Part shown: positions 13,001 to 23,525 of the stretch, piece by piece
Numbering within the stretch: the stretch's first letter is position 1
How the letters are laid out: every line of letters starts with the position of its first letter
Assembly: GCA_965153455.1 (NCBI GenBank)
Contig: OZ234496.1
Coordinates: forward strand, 2,418,001-2,482,000
Direction of reading: 5' to 3'
Source of the DNA: Sphagnum compactum
Lineage: Eukaryota > Bryophyta > Sphagnopsida > Sphagnales
Length of the DNA: 64,000 nt
Position numbers and translations under genes: made by a program
Notes under the pieces: model-generated
The model's input: only the letters and a program-made list of their open reading frames with translations
What the model was told of the DNA's origin: nothing
Databases searched by the model: none

Positions 13001-14225
13001 TGAGATTGCAGGTACAAACAAAAACCCAATCTTGTGAAACTTTCTTTCAAGCAGATTCTTGATAATCAAGAACAAAGTGGAATGACCATTCTTAGAATGG
13101 TCATTTGGACAACCCAGCAACTCTCAAGCTCACAAATGATTCCAGAACAAGACCCTAGGCCTTATTGGGTTGCTTGCTTTTTGGGTCCCTTCTCCTAATT
13201 CATCTTCGCACTACATAGTGAAGTTAGTTGACTCCTTCCCTCTAGAGTGTATTCCTTCCTCAGACTCATTCTATTCCTGGCTGGTGACCAGCTACACAAG
13301 TCTTCAGTGCTTCTTTTCAGACTACGGAGTACTTACAGTATAGCTTTTGAATTCTTTGTAAGCTATCGAGATCCCTAAGAATCAAAACAAACAGGGCAGT
13401 TCTAGCAGCAGGAGCCCCCCAAAAAAAATACCTGCCATCTCCACAGGCTAATTCCATGAAGATGATGATGATGAACTTTTGCTTTGTTCCAGAAATATTT
13501 GTAAGAAACTTTGGGGTGTTTTCTTTCTACTTCTTTTTTCTGACCTTGATCACGAGACAAGGAAAAAATCTACCTTCTATTTCTTTCGCCTTATCTAACC
13601 TTTTGATTTTTTCTTTGTTCTGACTATGGTAAGGTTGTGGTTCAGTTTAGCCATGATCTGAACCCACACTGTTTTTGCATCGCAGCTTGCGATTCCTTCC
13701 TGTTTATTTCTATGTGTATATTCTCTTGTGGATAGAACTAGCCCGCCGCTGGCTGGCTGGCTGGCTGGCTGGCTCTATGGATTTTGGACTAGCTTCATGT
13801 ATTGGATTCACCTGGTTGGCAATTCGGAAAGGATATTGGAGCAATCACGCAGGAAGAAAACTAGATCTAGGAAGACGGAAGCTGCAGAGGCGGATAAGGA
13901 AGGTACTAGCTACGTGCAAATGTTGCAAGTGCCACCACTGTACCTGCGACTCTTCTTCCACATCGCTCGGGAAGTAGCAGCAATTTGTTCGATATTGATC
14001 AAGCGCCTCACAAGTAGTCGTAGTGGCCTTCTTCCTCCATGACTCCTCTGCACTATTCTTCACTTGATGCTCCAGCACTGGCTTCACACCTTCCGTCTTG
14101 GATTCACGACCTGCTATTATGCCATTCGGATTCTCGACGACATGCTGCTGCGCCTGCACGAGCTGCAGCCTCTCCTGGATGTTGTTGTTGTTGTTGTTGT
14201 TCTTATGAGCACTGAAATTCACCAT
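10001..14225 (-). CDS. tyrosine/nicotianamine aminotransferase-like, PLP enzyme, 8 exons
   Basis: This is a class I/II PLP-dependent aminotransferase of the plant TAT/NAAT family. Exons on the minus strand: 13944-14225 (uncertain), 12162-12424, 11694-12033, 11332-11550, 11132-11191, 10746-10901, 10491-10584 and 10001-10119. Every junction is GT-AG and the phases agree, giving 510 residues. Visible family blocks are [74 protein letters not shown], the PLP-lysine block [38 protein letters not shown] and [16 protein letters not shown]. By family it would transfer the amino group of tyrosine or a related amino acid to 2-oxoglutarate, in the cytosol. Exon 2 already begins at the usual family N-terminus, so exon 1 (Ser-, Asn- and Gln-rich) would be an extension of about 90 residues. 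It joins in phase, through a good CAG|GTACAG donor, but could belong to the leader. The frame stays open above the ATG to 14282, where an acceptor-like TTGCAG suggests an even earlier exon. Confidence 0.85.
12546..13036. repeat. minisatellite of about 70 bp, 7 copies, in intron 1
   Basis: Seven head-to-tail copies of a unit of about 70 bp, each with ACTAGAAACTGCTCTAAGC, GACAGAACATTGAGATTGCA and CAATCTTTCTGC. They differ by a few substitutions. The array fills part of the proposed first intron of the aminotransferase gene (12425-13943). Open frames of 81 codons (minus) and about 190 codons (plus, 12192-12764) through it are products of the repeat. Confidence 0.9.
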
Positions 14226-14890
14226 CTCCACAACACCTGCTGCAGGAGAAGAAGAAGAAGAAGAATCCCCGAGCTTAAAAGGCTGCAATCTTTAAGGAAA
14301 TACTAGAATCTCTATATTTCAGCAACAGAGACCGGCAGAGACACCGCTGACAACCTCTTCCCCCTCTCCTTGCCCCACGACTAGAGAGGAAGAAACAGAA
14401 AAAAAACTGAAACAGAACCGATGAAATATATAAGCAGCAGCGCACAATACAAACACACCTGCAATAACAACTTCACTGAAATAATCTGTGAAGCAGAAGA
14501 CATGCAATAATTGTGTCACAAAATGGGAGTGAAGAAGACCTAAGATATTTGCCACAACAAGGAACACCAGTAGAGGCGATTACAACAAACAAACAAACAA
14601 GAAACACTAGGGGAGGGAGGAGCCGCGGGAAGGAAGAACTTTGCAACCAAACCAAAAAAAACAATAGAAAAAGGAATAGAATTGAAAGATGATATAATAC
14701 ATAGTTTGCTTGTCAACAAAGAACACTGCAACAAGGACGATGGCGAAAAACGAGGACAATGCGCCGCCAAAAGCGCACTGCGCAGTGCAAGAGGATGAAG
14801 CCGCTTTGCCTTCGTCGCAGAGAGGAAGAAGAAGAAGAAGACACGAAGACGAAGAAGAGGAAAGGAGAAGAAGCTGCGCACACTCTAGTA
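14226..14890. promoter_or_regulatory. probable 5' leader and promoter of the aminotransferase gene
   Basis: On the minus strand this is pyrimidine-rich (long CT and TTC runs), which is common in plant leaders. It contains acceptor-like TTGCAG at 14283-14288 and a TTATTGCAG-GTGTG sequence near 14455, so a non-coding leader exon is possible. I could not fix the transcription start. Confidence 0.35.
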
Positions 14891-15232
14891 TCTACATATC
14901 TCTAACATCTTAGGAAATCTACCAAAAAATTTGGATGTGGAATTCGCTCCGCCGCACCACTCGCAACTCGACTACTATCTGTAGAACCCTCTTCTAACAT
15001 CTTCTGAATCTACAAAACTGCTGGATCTGGAATCGCTGCGCCGCTCACCACCCACACCCTACTACTACTACTACTATCTCCCACACAACTCTACTAACAT
15101 CTTCGAAATCTACAAAACTGTTGGATCCAGAATTTTTGCAACGCTTCTTCACCACTACCCTCTCTAGTATCTACTTATCTTTTAACATCTTCGGAATCTA
15201 CAATAAAGAAATATTTGGATGTTGAATTAGGA
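14890..15232. repeat. degenerate tandem repeat, about 4 units of 90-100 bp
   Basis: The block TAACATCTT..GAATCTAC followed by a few bases and TTGGATG.GGAATT recurs with starts near 14907, 14995, 15095 and 15185. Between these lie CG-containing linkers and CTACTACTA runs. It sits just upstream of the aminotransferase gene. Confidence 0.75.
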
Positions 15233-16900
15233 TATGCGGAAGATGAGAATTACGAAAATTGAAGATTTGGACTCTGGTACCCACCGCAAGATGCCAAATA
15301 AAGTGCCTATTTCTTTTGTGTATGGAAAGGTAGGTACATTCATTCGTTCGTTCGTTCGTTCGTTCGTAGGGAGCGAAAGCGTTGGATATACCATCCATCC
15401 ATTTTCATTCCTCTGGAGCCAATTTACAGTGTCTTTTTTCTTTTTCCCAATTATTTTTTTTGTCGCCGTTCGTTATTTGGCGATTTCTTTTTCAGAAGAA
15501 ATTAGGAATATTGAGACCGAATATTCTCTTTTTATTAAAAAAAATCTCATTTTGGCGAAATTTCGCAACCAAAATAATAATAATAATAATAATTAAAAAA
15601 ATATGGCTTTCGGTATTTTTGGTTGATTGTTTGCTTCCGGTTTAATTTTTTTTTTCTTTTGGTTTGTGTCTACTCGTGCTCTCATTTGCCTTGTACTTTT
15701 GATGGATGGGTTCCCGTCCTTGATTTTTATATACAAATTTTTTCTCTTTACGGAACGGAAGGAAGTCCGGCCTCGCATTTTGGGAATGTCCGTCACCACC
15801 CTGTGAGCTTTACCCATAGTGCAGCATGAGACAAATGTATGTTCTTGTGATCGTAAAAAACAAAAAATATATTTATTTATTTTCCCGGGTGTATTTGGAA
15901 GTATGTTTCTAGAGCGTAACAATAATTTTTTGCGTGCGAGAGGGTGGGTGGGTGTTTCAAAAAAATGAATGAAGTAAGTGTCCACCCGGCCACCCTTCGT
16001 CATTTTTTTTTTTTTCCTCCCATGAAATACCCATTTTTTGTACCTTTGGGCCGAAACGTACATAAGAAACGGAAAATTTCACAAGATGGGTATGGCATAA
16101 GGTCCTTCCAGTTGCACGATTTAAACCAAACCGTAGCGTACATACGGTTTTACATTGGTGACGCAACATTCCGTCGCCACCTCCTTGCACGTGAAGAAGA
16201 AGGCTTTGAATTTTTTAATTTTTTTCTGGGACTTATACGGACACCTTTTGTAGGTGTAATGTGCCTCTCGGCGGTTGGTCGTCGTATCACCTTTGTGATC
16301 TACTAACACATATGTTTCGGCTCGGTCGGCCTATGAAGGTGATGGAATTTCTCTTTGTTTATTCTTTTTTCATACGTGCTTTTTTTCCTTTCGTGGTTGT
16401 AAAGCCGAGAGAGAGAGAGACATCAAAAAGGCAATTTTTTGCCCGTAACTACACGACACTAGTTCCGACCTTTTTCATGCCACAATTGCACTTTCGATTG
16501 ATTTTGTTTTTTTGGGTCGGTTGATGTGCAAAGTGACGTAGATAACCGTCGGGTCAATGTGCGAGCGAGCGATCCACCCTAAACCCCATAAAAAAGCGCG
16601 ACCAAAAGATCACATTCATCGCGCCGCTTCCTTTTTTTTGGCCTTGCGTCCTCCTCCGAGGAAGCCATGTGTTTCGTGTAAAATGCTCTTTTCAAGTGAC
16701 GAACATAATCCGGACCGGACGGACATAGGTAGCCCACCTCCCCCCCCCACCAGGATCTCATTTTCCTGGAATAATTGTTGTTGTTTATCCACAAATGGTT
16801 GTGAACCACACGACACAACAAGCTTCAGGGATTTAAAAAATTTTTTTTTAAAAAAAAAAGGACCCGCCCGCCCCCTCCCCCCCCCCATCCTCAACTATGT
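15233..16900. other. CpG-richer non-coding region
   Basis: Unlike most of the window this region has many CG dinucleotides (a (TTCG)n run at about 15340-15366, GTCGCCGTTCG, TTTGGCGAAATTTCGC, GCTCGGTCGGCC). It has several 70-156 codon frames on both strands with no recognisable product. TTTGGCGAAA near 15552 matches an E2F-type site. I annotate no gene. Confidence 0.4.
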
Positions 16901-17080
16901 TGTTGGTTCACATGCCTCCAATTGGCCACTTCATGCACCACACAAAAATTCAATAGAGGATAATAGTAGCAAATTTGGCCCCCCTAGTAATAAATATTAT
17001 TAGCTAATTTGGTAATAATAATAATAATAAATATAATATTAATAATAATATTTGCAAATTTGGTAATAATAATAATAATA

Positions 17081-17322
17081 ATAGGTCTATTTTTTTATAT
17101 GAGGATTTTTGAAAGATGATATTTTGGCTTGTGTTTGAAACTTGAGATTAGTTATAATAGAGTTATAATAATAATATCTTGAAGGATTTGGGTTTCTTTT
17201 AGAGGAATTTTTTGAAGATTAGGGATATTTTTGCATGGTGAAATATAATTGAGTTTTCGTAATTCTTGTTTTGCCTTCTTAAGATCCTTTTTAAAGTAAA
17301 TAGCAAGGCCATAGTGTGACAC
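17081..17322 (+). repeat. dispersed repeat pair X, copy 1
   Basis: About 240 bp from ATAGGTCTAT through GATGATATTTTGGCTT, TATCTTGAAGGATTT and TTTCTTTTAGAGGA to GCAAGGCCATAGTGTGACAC. The same blocks follow in the same order at 20540-20769. The two copies differ by small indels and scattered substitutions. No coding capacity is seen. Confidence 0.85.
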
Positions 17323-18950
17323 ATAGTGTGGCCATATTATTAATAATTATTATTCAATTATTATTAATAATATATTATTGAATTATAATATTGAATAATA
17401 ATAGCTATTGATTATTGAACCATTTTTTCAATGACAATTAAAATCAAAATCAAAACTGAAAAACCGTATTGGAATTTGGGGGGGGGGGGGGTGTTGGAAA
17501 GCCCTTGACGAGTGAGATTTAATGGAGTTTATTTCACAATTTTCAGAGCTAAGGTGTGCAAGATATTGATTTTTGAGTGGATTTTGTTGCTAAAAATTCA
17601 AACAAATTGTAAAAAAAATTGGGTTTGCAAGGAAATAGCAATTGGTGATATTTTGAGTTTTGGGTTTTGCATCCTTAGTTTTCATTAGCCAATTTTTATT
17701 GCTATCATTAACTATTCCATTAAGAAAAACTCAAATCTTGTGCAATAAAAAATGCCATTTGATACTTAGTTTCAAGGGGTTTCATACTAACTTTCCTTCA
17801 AATTTGCTCACTTTCACCATATCAAATAACCAAGGATGAAACCAAAGATTATAAAGGTGAAATTAAAGTCGAAACTAAAGACCAATTTAAGGATAATCTT
17901 AATATCGACCTTGCAAGTTATCACATTTTTTTTCACAACTTTATGTATTAGGTAATGGTTGAACTATTTGCTTATTATGATGGGTAAGGTGGTAAGCAAA
18001 TCAAGCACTACACCTAGCCAACCTTTGTTTAAATGTGAAAATTTTGCAAAAACATAAATAATTAAAGATGGTTTTGCAAGTTTCAAATCACCAAAAGTGA
18101 GGATTAAACGTAAAAAAACTTAGATTCAAATATTTGATTTTCATTGTGTAGCCAAATGAAAGAAATAAATATGGTTAATTTTTTTTTAATAACTAGATTT
18201 GGCTAAATCCTCTTACAAAAGATTGTTAGTTTGGCTACAAAGAAAAATCTAACGTGGTTGCCTATGTGGTAACTAGTGGTAACTTTATGTTAATGAAATG
18301 TTAAGTCATTGCTAAATTAACATCAAATCTTTATTAAAAAATAGATTTTGAATTCATAATGCAATTTTACATAAAGACTCATAAAATGGCTCTTTAACTT
18401 AATGTTTTTAAATTGAGAACAAAGCATTTTATGATGCTTTGGGAACATAGATGTTCCCATGTTCCAAAAATATGATCCCTATAGCTAGCCACACTATTTT
18501 ATTCCATTGCCACCACCAAAAGATCACATCTAAATCTTCTCTCTTTCGGATGTTTCCTCCAACACCAAAGGTTCTTGTTGCAAGATAGCATAACAAAAAT
18601 CAAAACTATAAGCAAAAGCTTTAAAACAACCAAAATAAAGAGATGTCATAAATTATAAAAGTGGAGCATTGTAGATGGCTTTGGAAGCCTAATGAGGTAG
18701 GTCTAAGCACGTTTGTTTGAACAATTTGTCAAAGCTCTCATCTCATTGTTGCTAACACTTGTAACAAAAGTGCAAAAATGGTGTTAGGTTCGATTAGAAG
18801 CAAAAAGATACACCTTTGTAGAAACATTCAAAACACAAAGAAAGAATGGCGTGAAGATCATTGACTACAAGAAGAAGAAGAAAAAAATCGACAAGGTGAA
18901 CATGATTGGCGTTTTGTATCTCTACAACCTACAAAGTTAACTATCTACCA
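17323..18950. other. AT-rich non-coding DNA
   Basis: It begins with an AT palindrome-rich stretch (TTATTAATAATTATTATT and similar up to about 17405) and then a 14-base G-tract at 17478-17491. The rest is AT-rich with no frame worth reporting. Confidence 0.6.
17478..17491. repeat. poly(G) tract
   Basis: Fourteen consecutive G residues in otherwise AT-rich sequence. Confidence 0.85.
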
Positions 18951-18954
18951 ACAT

Positions 18955-19200
18955 CTCAAATGTTGAGTGTGAATCGTATCGTTACTTGTAACGATGGCTA
19001 CCATCATGGTTGATGATAACATCATCATCTCAAATGTTGAGTGTGAATTGTTACATGCAACGAATGTAACAATGGCTACTACCATCATGGTTGATGGTAA
19101 CATCATCATCTCAAATGTTGAGTGTGAATCGTTACATGCAACGAATGTAACAATGGCTACTACTACCATCATGGTTGATGGTAACATCATCACGAGATGT
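18955..19200. repeat. tandem repeat, 3 units of about 70-85 bp
   Basis: The block CTCAAATGTTGAGTGTGAAT, then CGTTACATGCAACGAATG, TAACAATGGCTAC and ACCATCATGGTTGATG, occurs three times, the first copy shortened. Because the unit is close to a multiple of three, both strands stay open for 86-95 codons. The frames are pure repeat and I do not call a gene. Confidence 0.85.
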
Positions 19201-20539
19201 GGCACCTTTCCAAAAGGTAAGTTGGTGTTAGGGTTTAGGTACCACCGAAGAAGGTCCGTTACATGTGTGAATCCACCTTAATACCCATCACACGAACCCA
19301 AAAAAACTCATAAATTGATGTGTGAAATTTGAACATTAAAACTCACTTTCAAAGTAGCAAATTATCATTTATTTAATTTTCAACTTTTTACACAAAGTAA
19401 TTATCTTCATTAGACACTTGCTACAAAAATGTTTATTTTTCCATCAAAACTTTTTTTTTCAAAAATTAGAAAATGTGGGGCTAACCCCCCTCAGCTAACC
19501 TCAAGTTGTGTGGGTTACTTTTTAGCCGAGGGTTTCACTAGGGGATTGGTTGGGTCCACTCTCAGCTCCGCTTAACCCTAAACCCTAACACCCTAGCCAT
19601 TCACGAATAAATTATTTCCTTTATACACATTGTGAGAACTAGTTTCATCTCGGAGTTGTTCACGGGTATAAGAACCGGATAGAGAACCGCCGGTTCTTTA
19701 TGGAGTTTGCCCAGTTCTTTGAACTTTTGTGTACTGACCATCCACAAAGGTATCTACTCTTGTAGTAGTCATAAGTGGGTTTACCTACTTACCTGCACAC
19801 ATAGTAACCACACACACGGGGTACCCACCCAACTCCTCTATGATTGTTTCTTACCCGCCTACACGGGTAGTTACCAATGCTGGGTGGTTATCAACAATAG
19901 GATCAGATCCCCGGCAGTTATCACTGGGGCGGTTCTCAATGTAAGTTCACAACCATGGTTCTCAAAAGAATCAAAGATCAGCCCATAAATTTTAATCTGT
20001 TTTCCACAGAGGAAAATTGAAGTAGGGTTTAGGGTTTAGGGTTTATGGTTTATATACAAACCCTATTAAGCCCCTACACAAACTTGTGTTAAGTACTACT
20101 CCCCAATGGTCCATGTCATGGATCTTTGAAGGTCCCTAGCCTAATGCCTCCTCCCTTTCCATGAGTGGCATTCAATTCAATTTTTAACACCATAATATCA
20201 TCAAAAGCTACTGATTTCAAAAGTTACAAAAATGGTTGATTTTTTTCCATCTAGACCCAAAGTCTAGAAAAATGGGTAGATTTCATATCTAGACTAGGGG
20301 CTAGACCAATTTCAATACATTTTTGGAGAACCCTTTTATTATGTTGTCATCCCTTCTTCACCTACCCTAATCAACTTGAGTAACAATTAAGTTTTCTTCC
20401 CCCAAAAGATGTAATCTTAAAGTCCAACAACTTCTAACCAAAGTACATTTATTGGCCCTTGCCTACCAAGGCCCTTAAGGATATTGTGTCTAGATTCATT
20501 ATAGAGTATAGTAGCTTAATGGATTTTGTCCCCTATGTA
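19201..20539. other. non-coding DNA with telomere-like motifs
   Basis: Around 19575-19595 there is TTAACCCTAAACCCTAACA, and at 20023-20045 three TAGGGTT-type units in a row. GAACCGGATAGAGAACCGCCGGTTC near 19675 is a small palindromic patch. No gene recognised. Confidence 0.5.
20023..20045 (+). repeat. interstitial TTTAGGG motif
   Basis: Just over three plant telomere-type units (TAGGGTT repeated). An identical 23-bp string occurs at 25591-25613. Confidence 0.85.
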
Positions 20540-20769
20540 ATAGGTCTAATTTTTATATGAGGATTTTTGAGAGATGATATTTTGGCTTATGTTGAAACTT
20601 GAGTTTAATTATAGAGTTATAATAATATCTTGAAGGATTTTGGTTTCTTTTAGAGGATTATTTTGAAGATTATATATTTTTGCATGCTGAAAAATATTTG
20701 AGTTTCCATAATTCTCCTTTTGCTTTAAGATACTTTTTAGTGTAAATGGCAAGGCCACAATGTGACACA
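20540..20769 (+). repeat. dispersed repeat pair X, copy 2
   Basis: Partner of 17081-17322, in the same orientation 3.4 kb away: ATAGGTCTAAT, GATGATATTTTGGCTTA, ATATCTTGAAGGATTTTGG, GCAAGGCCACAATGTGACAC. Confidence 0.85.
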
Positions 20770-20980
20770 CCCCTTGTTATACCTTGCCATGTGTGTTGTA
20801 CAAAAATTTCAAAGATAATTAATTGATTGGTATAACTCTAACTACAATTTCCATGGCCAAACTTTTTCAATTTCATTTAGGTTTCTTTAGGCTAATTGCA
20901 ACCATATGCAAAAGTGTTCTCATTCAGTTTGTGTGCATGATTTAATTATTTGAAAGGTTAAAGAAATTGTGGCCCTGAAG

Positions 20981-21290
20981 AAGGGGGGTGAAACTCAAAA
21001 ATGCACCAATTTTTTTTTGTGGTAAACTGAGTTTCATGCTGTTTTCTGAGCGTCTCCACTGCTGCTGCTGCTGCCAGTGCTACATATATTTTCACTGCTC
21101 CTACCTGTACAACTACTAATTTATCTCGAACCTTGTGCATTAAATGCTGAGTTTCATCATTTCATACTTAGATTTAATAAAATTTCCTTACTTTGAGGAC
21201 CTCACTCAAAGAGGAGATAGGGGGTGAAAGGAGGCCCAAAGACAGGGTGAAGACAGTAGGGTGACTTTAAGGCAAACTCCATTATCAAAG
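20981..21290 (+). repeat. dispersed repeat pair Y, copy 1
   Basis: About 300 bp with the blocks AAATGCACCAATTTTT, GGTAAACTGAGTTTCAT, TATATTTTCACTG, CCTACCTGTACAAC, CTCGAACCTTGTGCATTAAA and GGGGGTGAAAGGAGGCCCAA. The same blocks recur in order at 52299-52588. The last 60 bp are the best conserved. One minus frame of 60 codons in this copy is not kept in the other. Confidence 0.9.
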
Positions 21291-22112
21291 AAGTTATCTT
21301 CCAACCTCAAATGGTGTTACTCAATTATTTCATGCAACATGGAAGGCCTTTCCCTTCATCCTCAGGTAGAGGCCACAAAATGGTGTAGAGTTCATTTGGT
21401 CCTAAACTAATGATATATTGTAGACTTCACCCTTAGATATAACCTAGTCTATAGGTAGCTTTCAATGTTTTAATTAAAGGGTATGGATGGGGGGTTGATA
21501 ATAACATATTTCATTTAGAGGGATTCCTCTTTGTTATATATATATTTTTTAAAATTCAAGTACGGGATTTATTATTATGGCTTCAAATTTGTGAGGTAGG
21601 AGTAAGGTTGGTGATCCTCGACAAGGGGTCTTAGCCAAATTTGGCTATTGGTCATAGAGGAAAGTAAATTTAAAAAAAGAATTAAGATTCCTCCTATATA
21701 TTGATATTGATGGTGTGTTGGAACCCTATATAAGTTGTCTAAATATGGTGACTTCAGGAAAAAATAAATTCCTCATAATAATAATGTAGTAACTTGGACC
21801 CAATTTTTTTTTTCCAAAAAATGTCAATTGGAAAAAAAAAGCTACTACTAAACTAAAGGACCAAAAATTCTTATTTTAATTCATTCAAAGAAACAGAAAT
21901 GACCAAAACTGTACACATCATCAAAAGGATTGAGTTGAGCAGTGGCACACTTATCCAGTGTAACAGCAGCACCCACATCCTAGTCACCAATTTGACTTGC
22001 CATGTCATCAACTCAAAGGCTGCTTTCCTTCTACTTGAAGACTCTCTCTCTCACGTGTTCCCTGCAATACCTACAATTTTGCAGCAGCCTCCCCAGTCCC
22101 TAGGTACCCTTA
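21291..22112. other. AT-rich non-coding DNA
   Basis: No gene recognised. An 80-codon plus-strand frame at 21899-22141 runs into the MITE and has no recognisable product. Confidence 0.5.
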
Positions 22113-22483
22113 GAGCATCTCCAGTGGTGCTCAGTATGTGACACTGCAAAAATAATTTTCACATCCAAGTTTTAGTTATTTTACTTTTCTACAACCCCAC
22201 CACCCATAAAACTCAAACTGGGACAGCAAATAGGTAGGGGACTACTAATAGCAAACCACATGGACCAATTATTACTACGATGGGTCGCTCAGAAACACAG
22301 AGCACCACCAGTCAAATCGTGTACCTACTACACTCTTTTCAGCAGGTGCAGAGCGCTGCTGCACCTTTTGCCAGCAGCCATGGCAAACTGTCCATTATAC
22401 TTAGCCAAAACCATTTTCCTGTCACTTTTCTTCATCCAATTTTTACTGTGCAGATCACATACTGAACACCACTGGAGATGCTC
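22113..22483. mobile_element. Tourist-like MITE, copy B
   Basis: A 371-bp element between TTA target duplications (22110-22112 and 22484-22486). The left end reads GAGCATCTCCAGTGGTGCTC and continues to AGTATGTGA. The right end is its inverted repeat with a single T for C change over about 27 bp. Length, lack of coding capacity, the 3-bp TTA duplication and the interior shared with copy A indicate a PIF/Harbinger-derived MITE. The clean ends suggest it is younger than copy A. Confidence 0.9.
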
Positions 22484-22486
22484 TTA

Positions 22487-23039
22487 GCAGTTAGTACCTT
22501 GGTGGTTTTGGCACATTTTATTTTATTTTTAAATGCTGAAAATTTTCCCAAAAAGATCTCTTCTCAAAGAAAATTGTTATGGAATACCAAATGCTCACTT
22601 GTTTTTGACAAGTTCACTTTTTCAGGTTTACTATTTTCTCAAGTTGCCATTTCCTATTTGTCAAGTACATTTTGCCAAAATGCTAGATTCCCAATTCCAC
22701 ATTGTCAAATCGTCAACTTCACATCGTCAAATTGTCAACTCCACATTGCAAGTGCTACATTGCCAACTTTCCAAATAGACTTCATTTTTTGGGCGGCCCC
22801 TTAAAAAAAAATTAACATTTTACCCTATGCCTAAAATTCATTCCTTTGGTGCCCAAACAAGATTTTTGTGGGATCTTTTTCCCCCCTACCTAGTGCACTA
22901 ACATCCTACCCACCTAGGTTAACTACTTAACAACCCATCTAGATTGCCTACCTACCAACTTACCACCCACATGGACCTCCTATGTATCTAACTACCCCCT
23001 TAATTACTTAGGCCCACATTGACAATTTCCATGTTTACA
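22487..23039. other. AT-rich non-coding DNA
   Basis: It contains short repeats of CACATTGTCAA/CCAAC type near 22680-22770 and a run of ACCTACC/TACCCACC motifs near 22890-23000. No gene recognised. Confidence 0.5.
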
Positions 23040-23525
23040 AGTGCACATGGCCAAGTTTCCAAGTTTACAACTTCCCATTTTCAAATTTGCAAGTTTATAT
23101 GTGCACATTGTCAAATGCCCAAGTTTGCAAGTTTACATGTGCATATTGCCAAGTCTATAAGTTTATAGCCTTACAAGTGCACATCGCCAAGTTTGCCAAT
23201 TCACACATGCACATTCCCAAGCTTGCAAGTGCACATTGCCAAAATTATGTGTGCACATTGGCAAATGCACAAGTTTATAAGTTTGCAAATTTACATGTGC
23301 ACATTGCCAAGTTCACAAGTACACATTGCCAAGTTTACAAGTGCACATTACCAAGTCTACAAGTTTACATGTGCACATTCCCAAGATTGTAGGTGCACAT
23401 CACCAAAGTTACATGTGCACATTGCCAAGTCTACAAGTTTACGCATGCACATTCTTAAGATTGTAGGTGCACATTGCCAAGTTCATAGGTGCACATTGAC
23501 AAGTGCTCAAGTTTACAAGTTTGTA
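23040..23525. repeat. degenerate short tandem repeat region
   Basis: Roughly 20-25 bp words built from AAGTTTACA(TG/AG)TGCACATTGCC recur about twenty times with many changes. Two overlapping plus frames of about 100 codons, repeating CTLPSAQVYKF-like words, follow from the repeat and are not genes. Confidence 0.85.

Noticed and set aside
13675-14306. Three plus-strand frames of 80-104 codons
   Set aside because: They are antisense to the proposed first exon and upstream region of the aminotransferase gene.
15593-16063. A 156-codon minus-strand open frame rich in Lys and Arg
   Set aside because: No recognisable domain, non-ATG opening codon, overlapped by equally long frames on the other strand; low-complexity T/A tracts produce the Lys runs.
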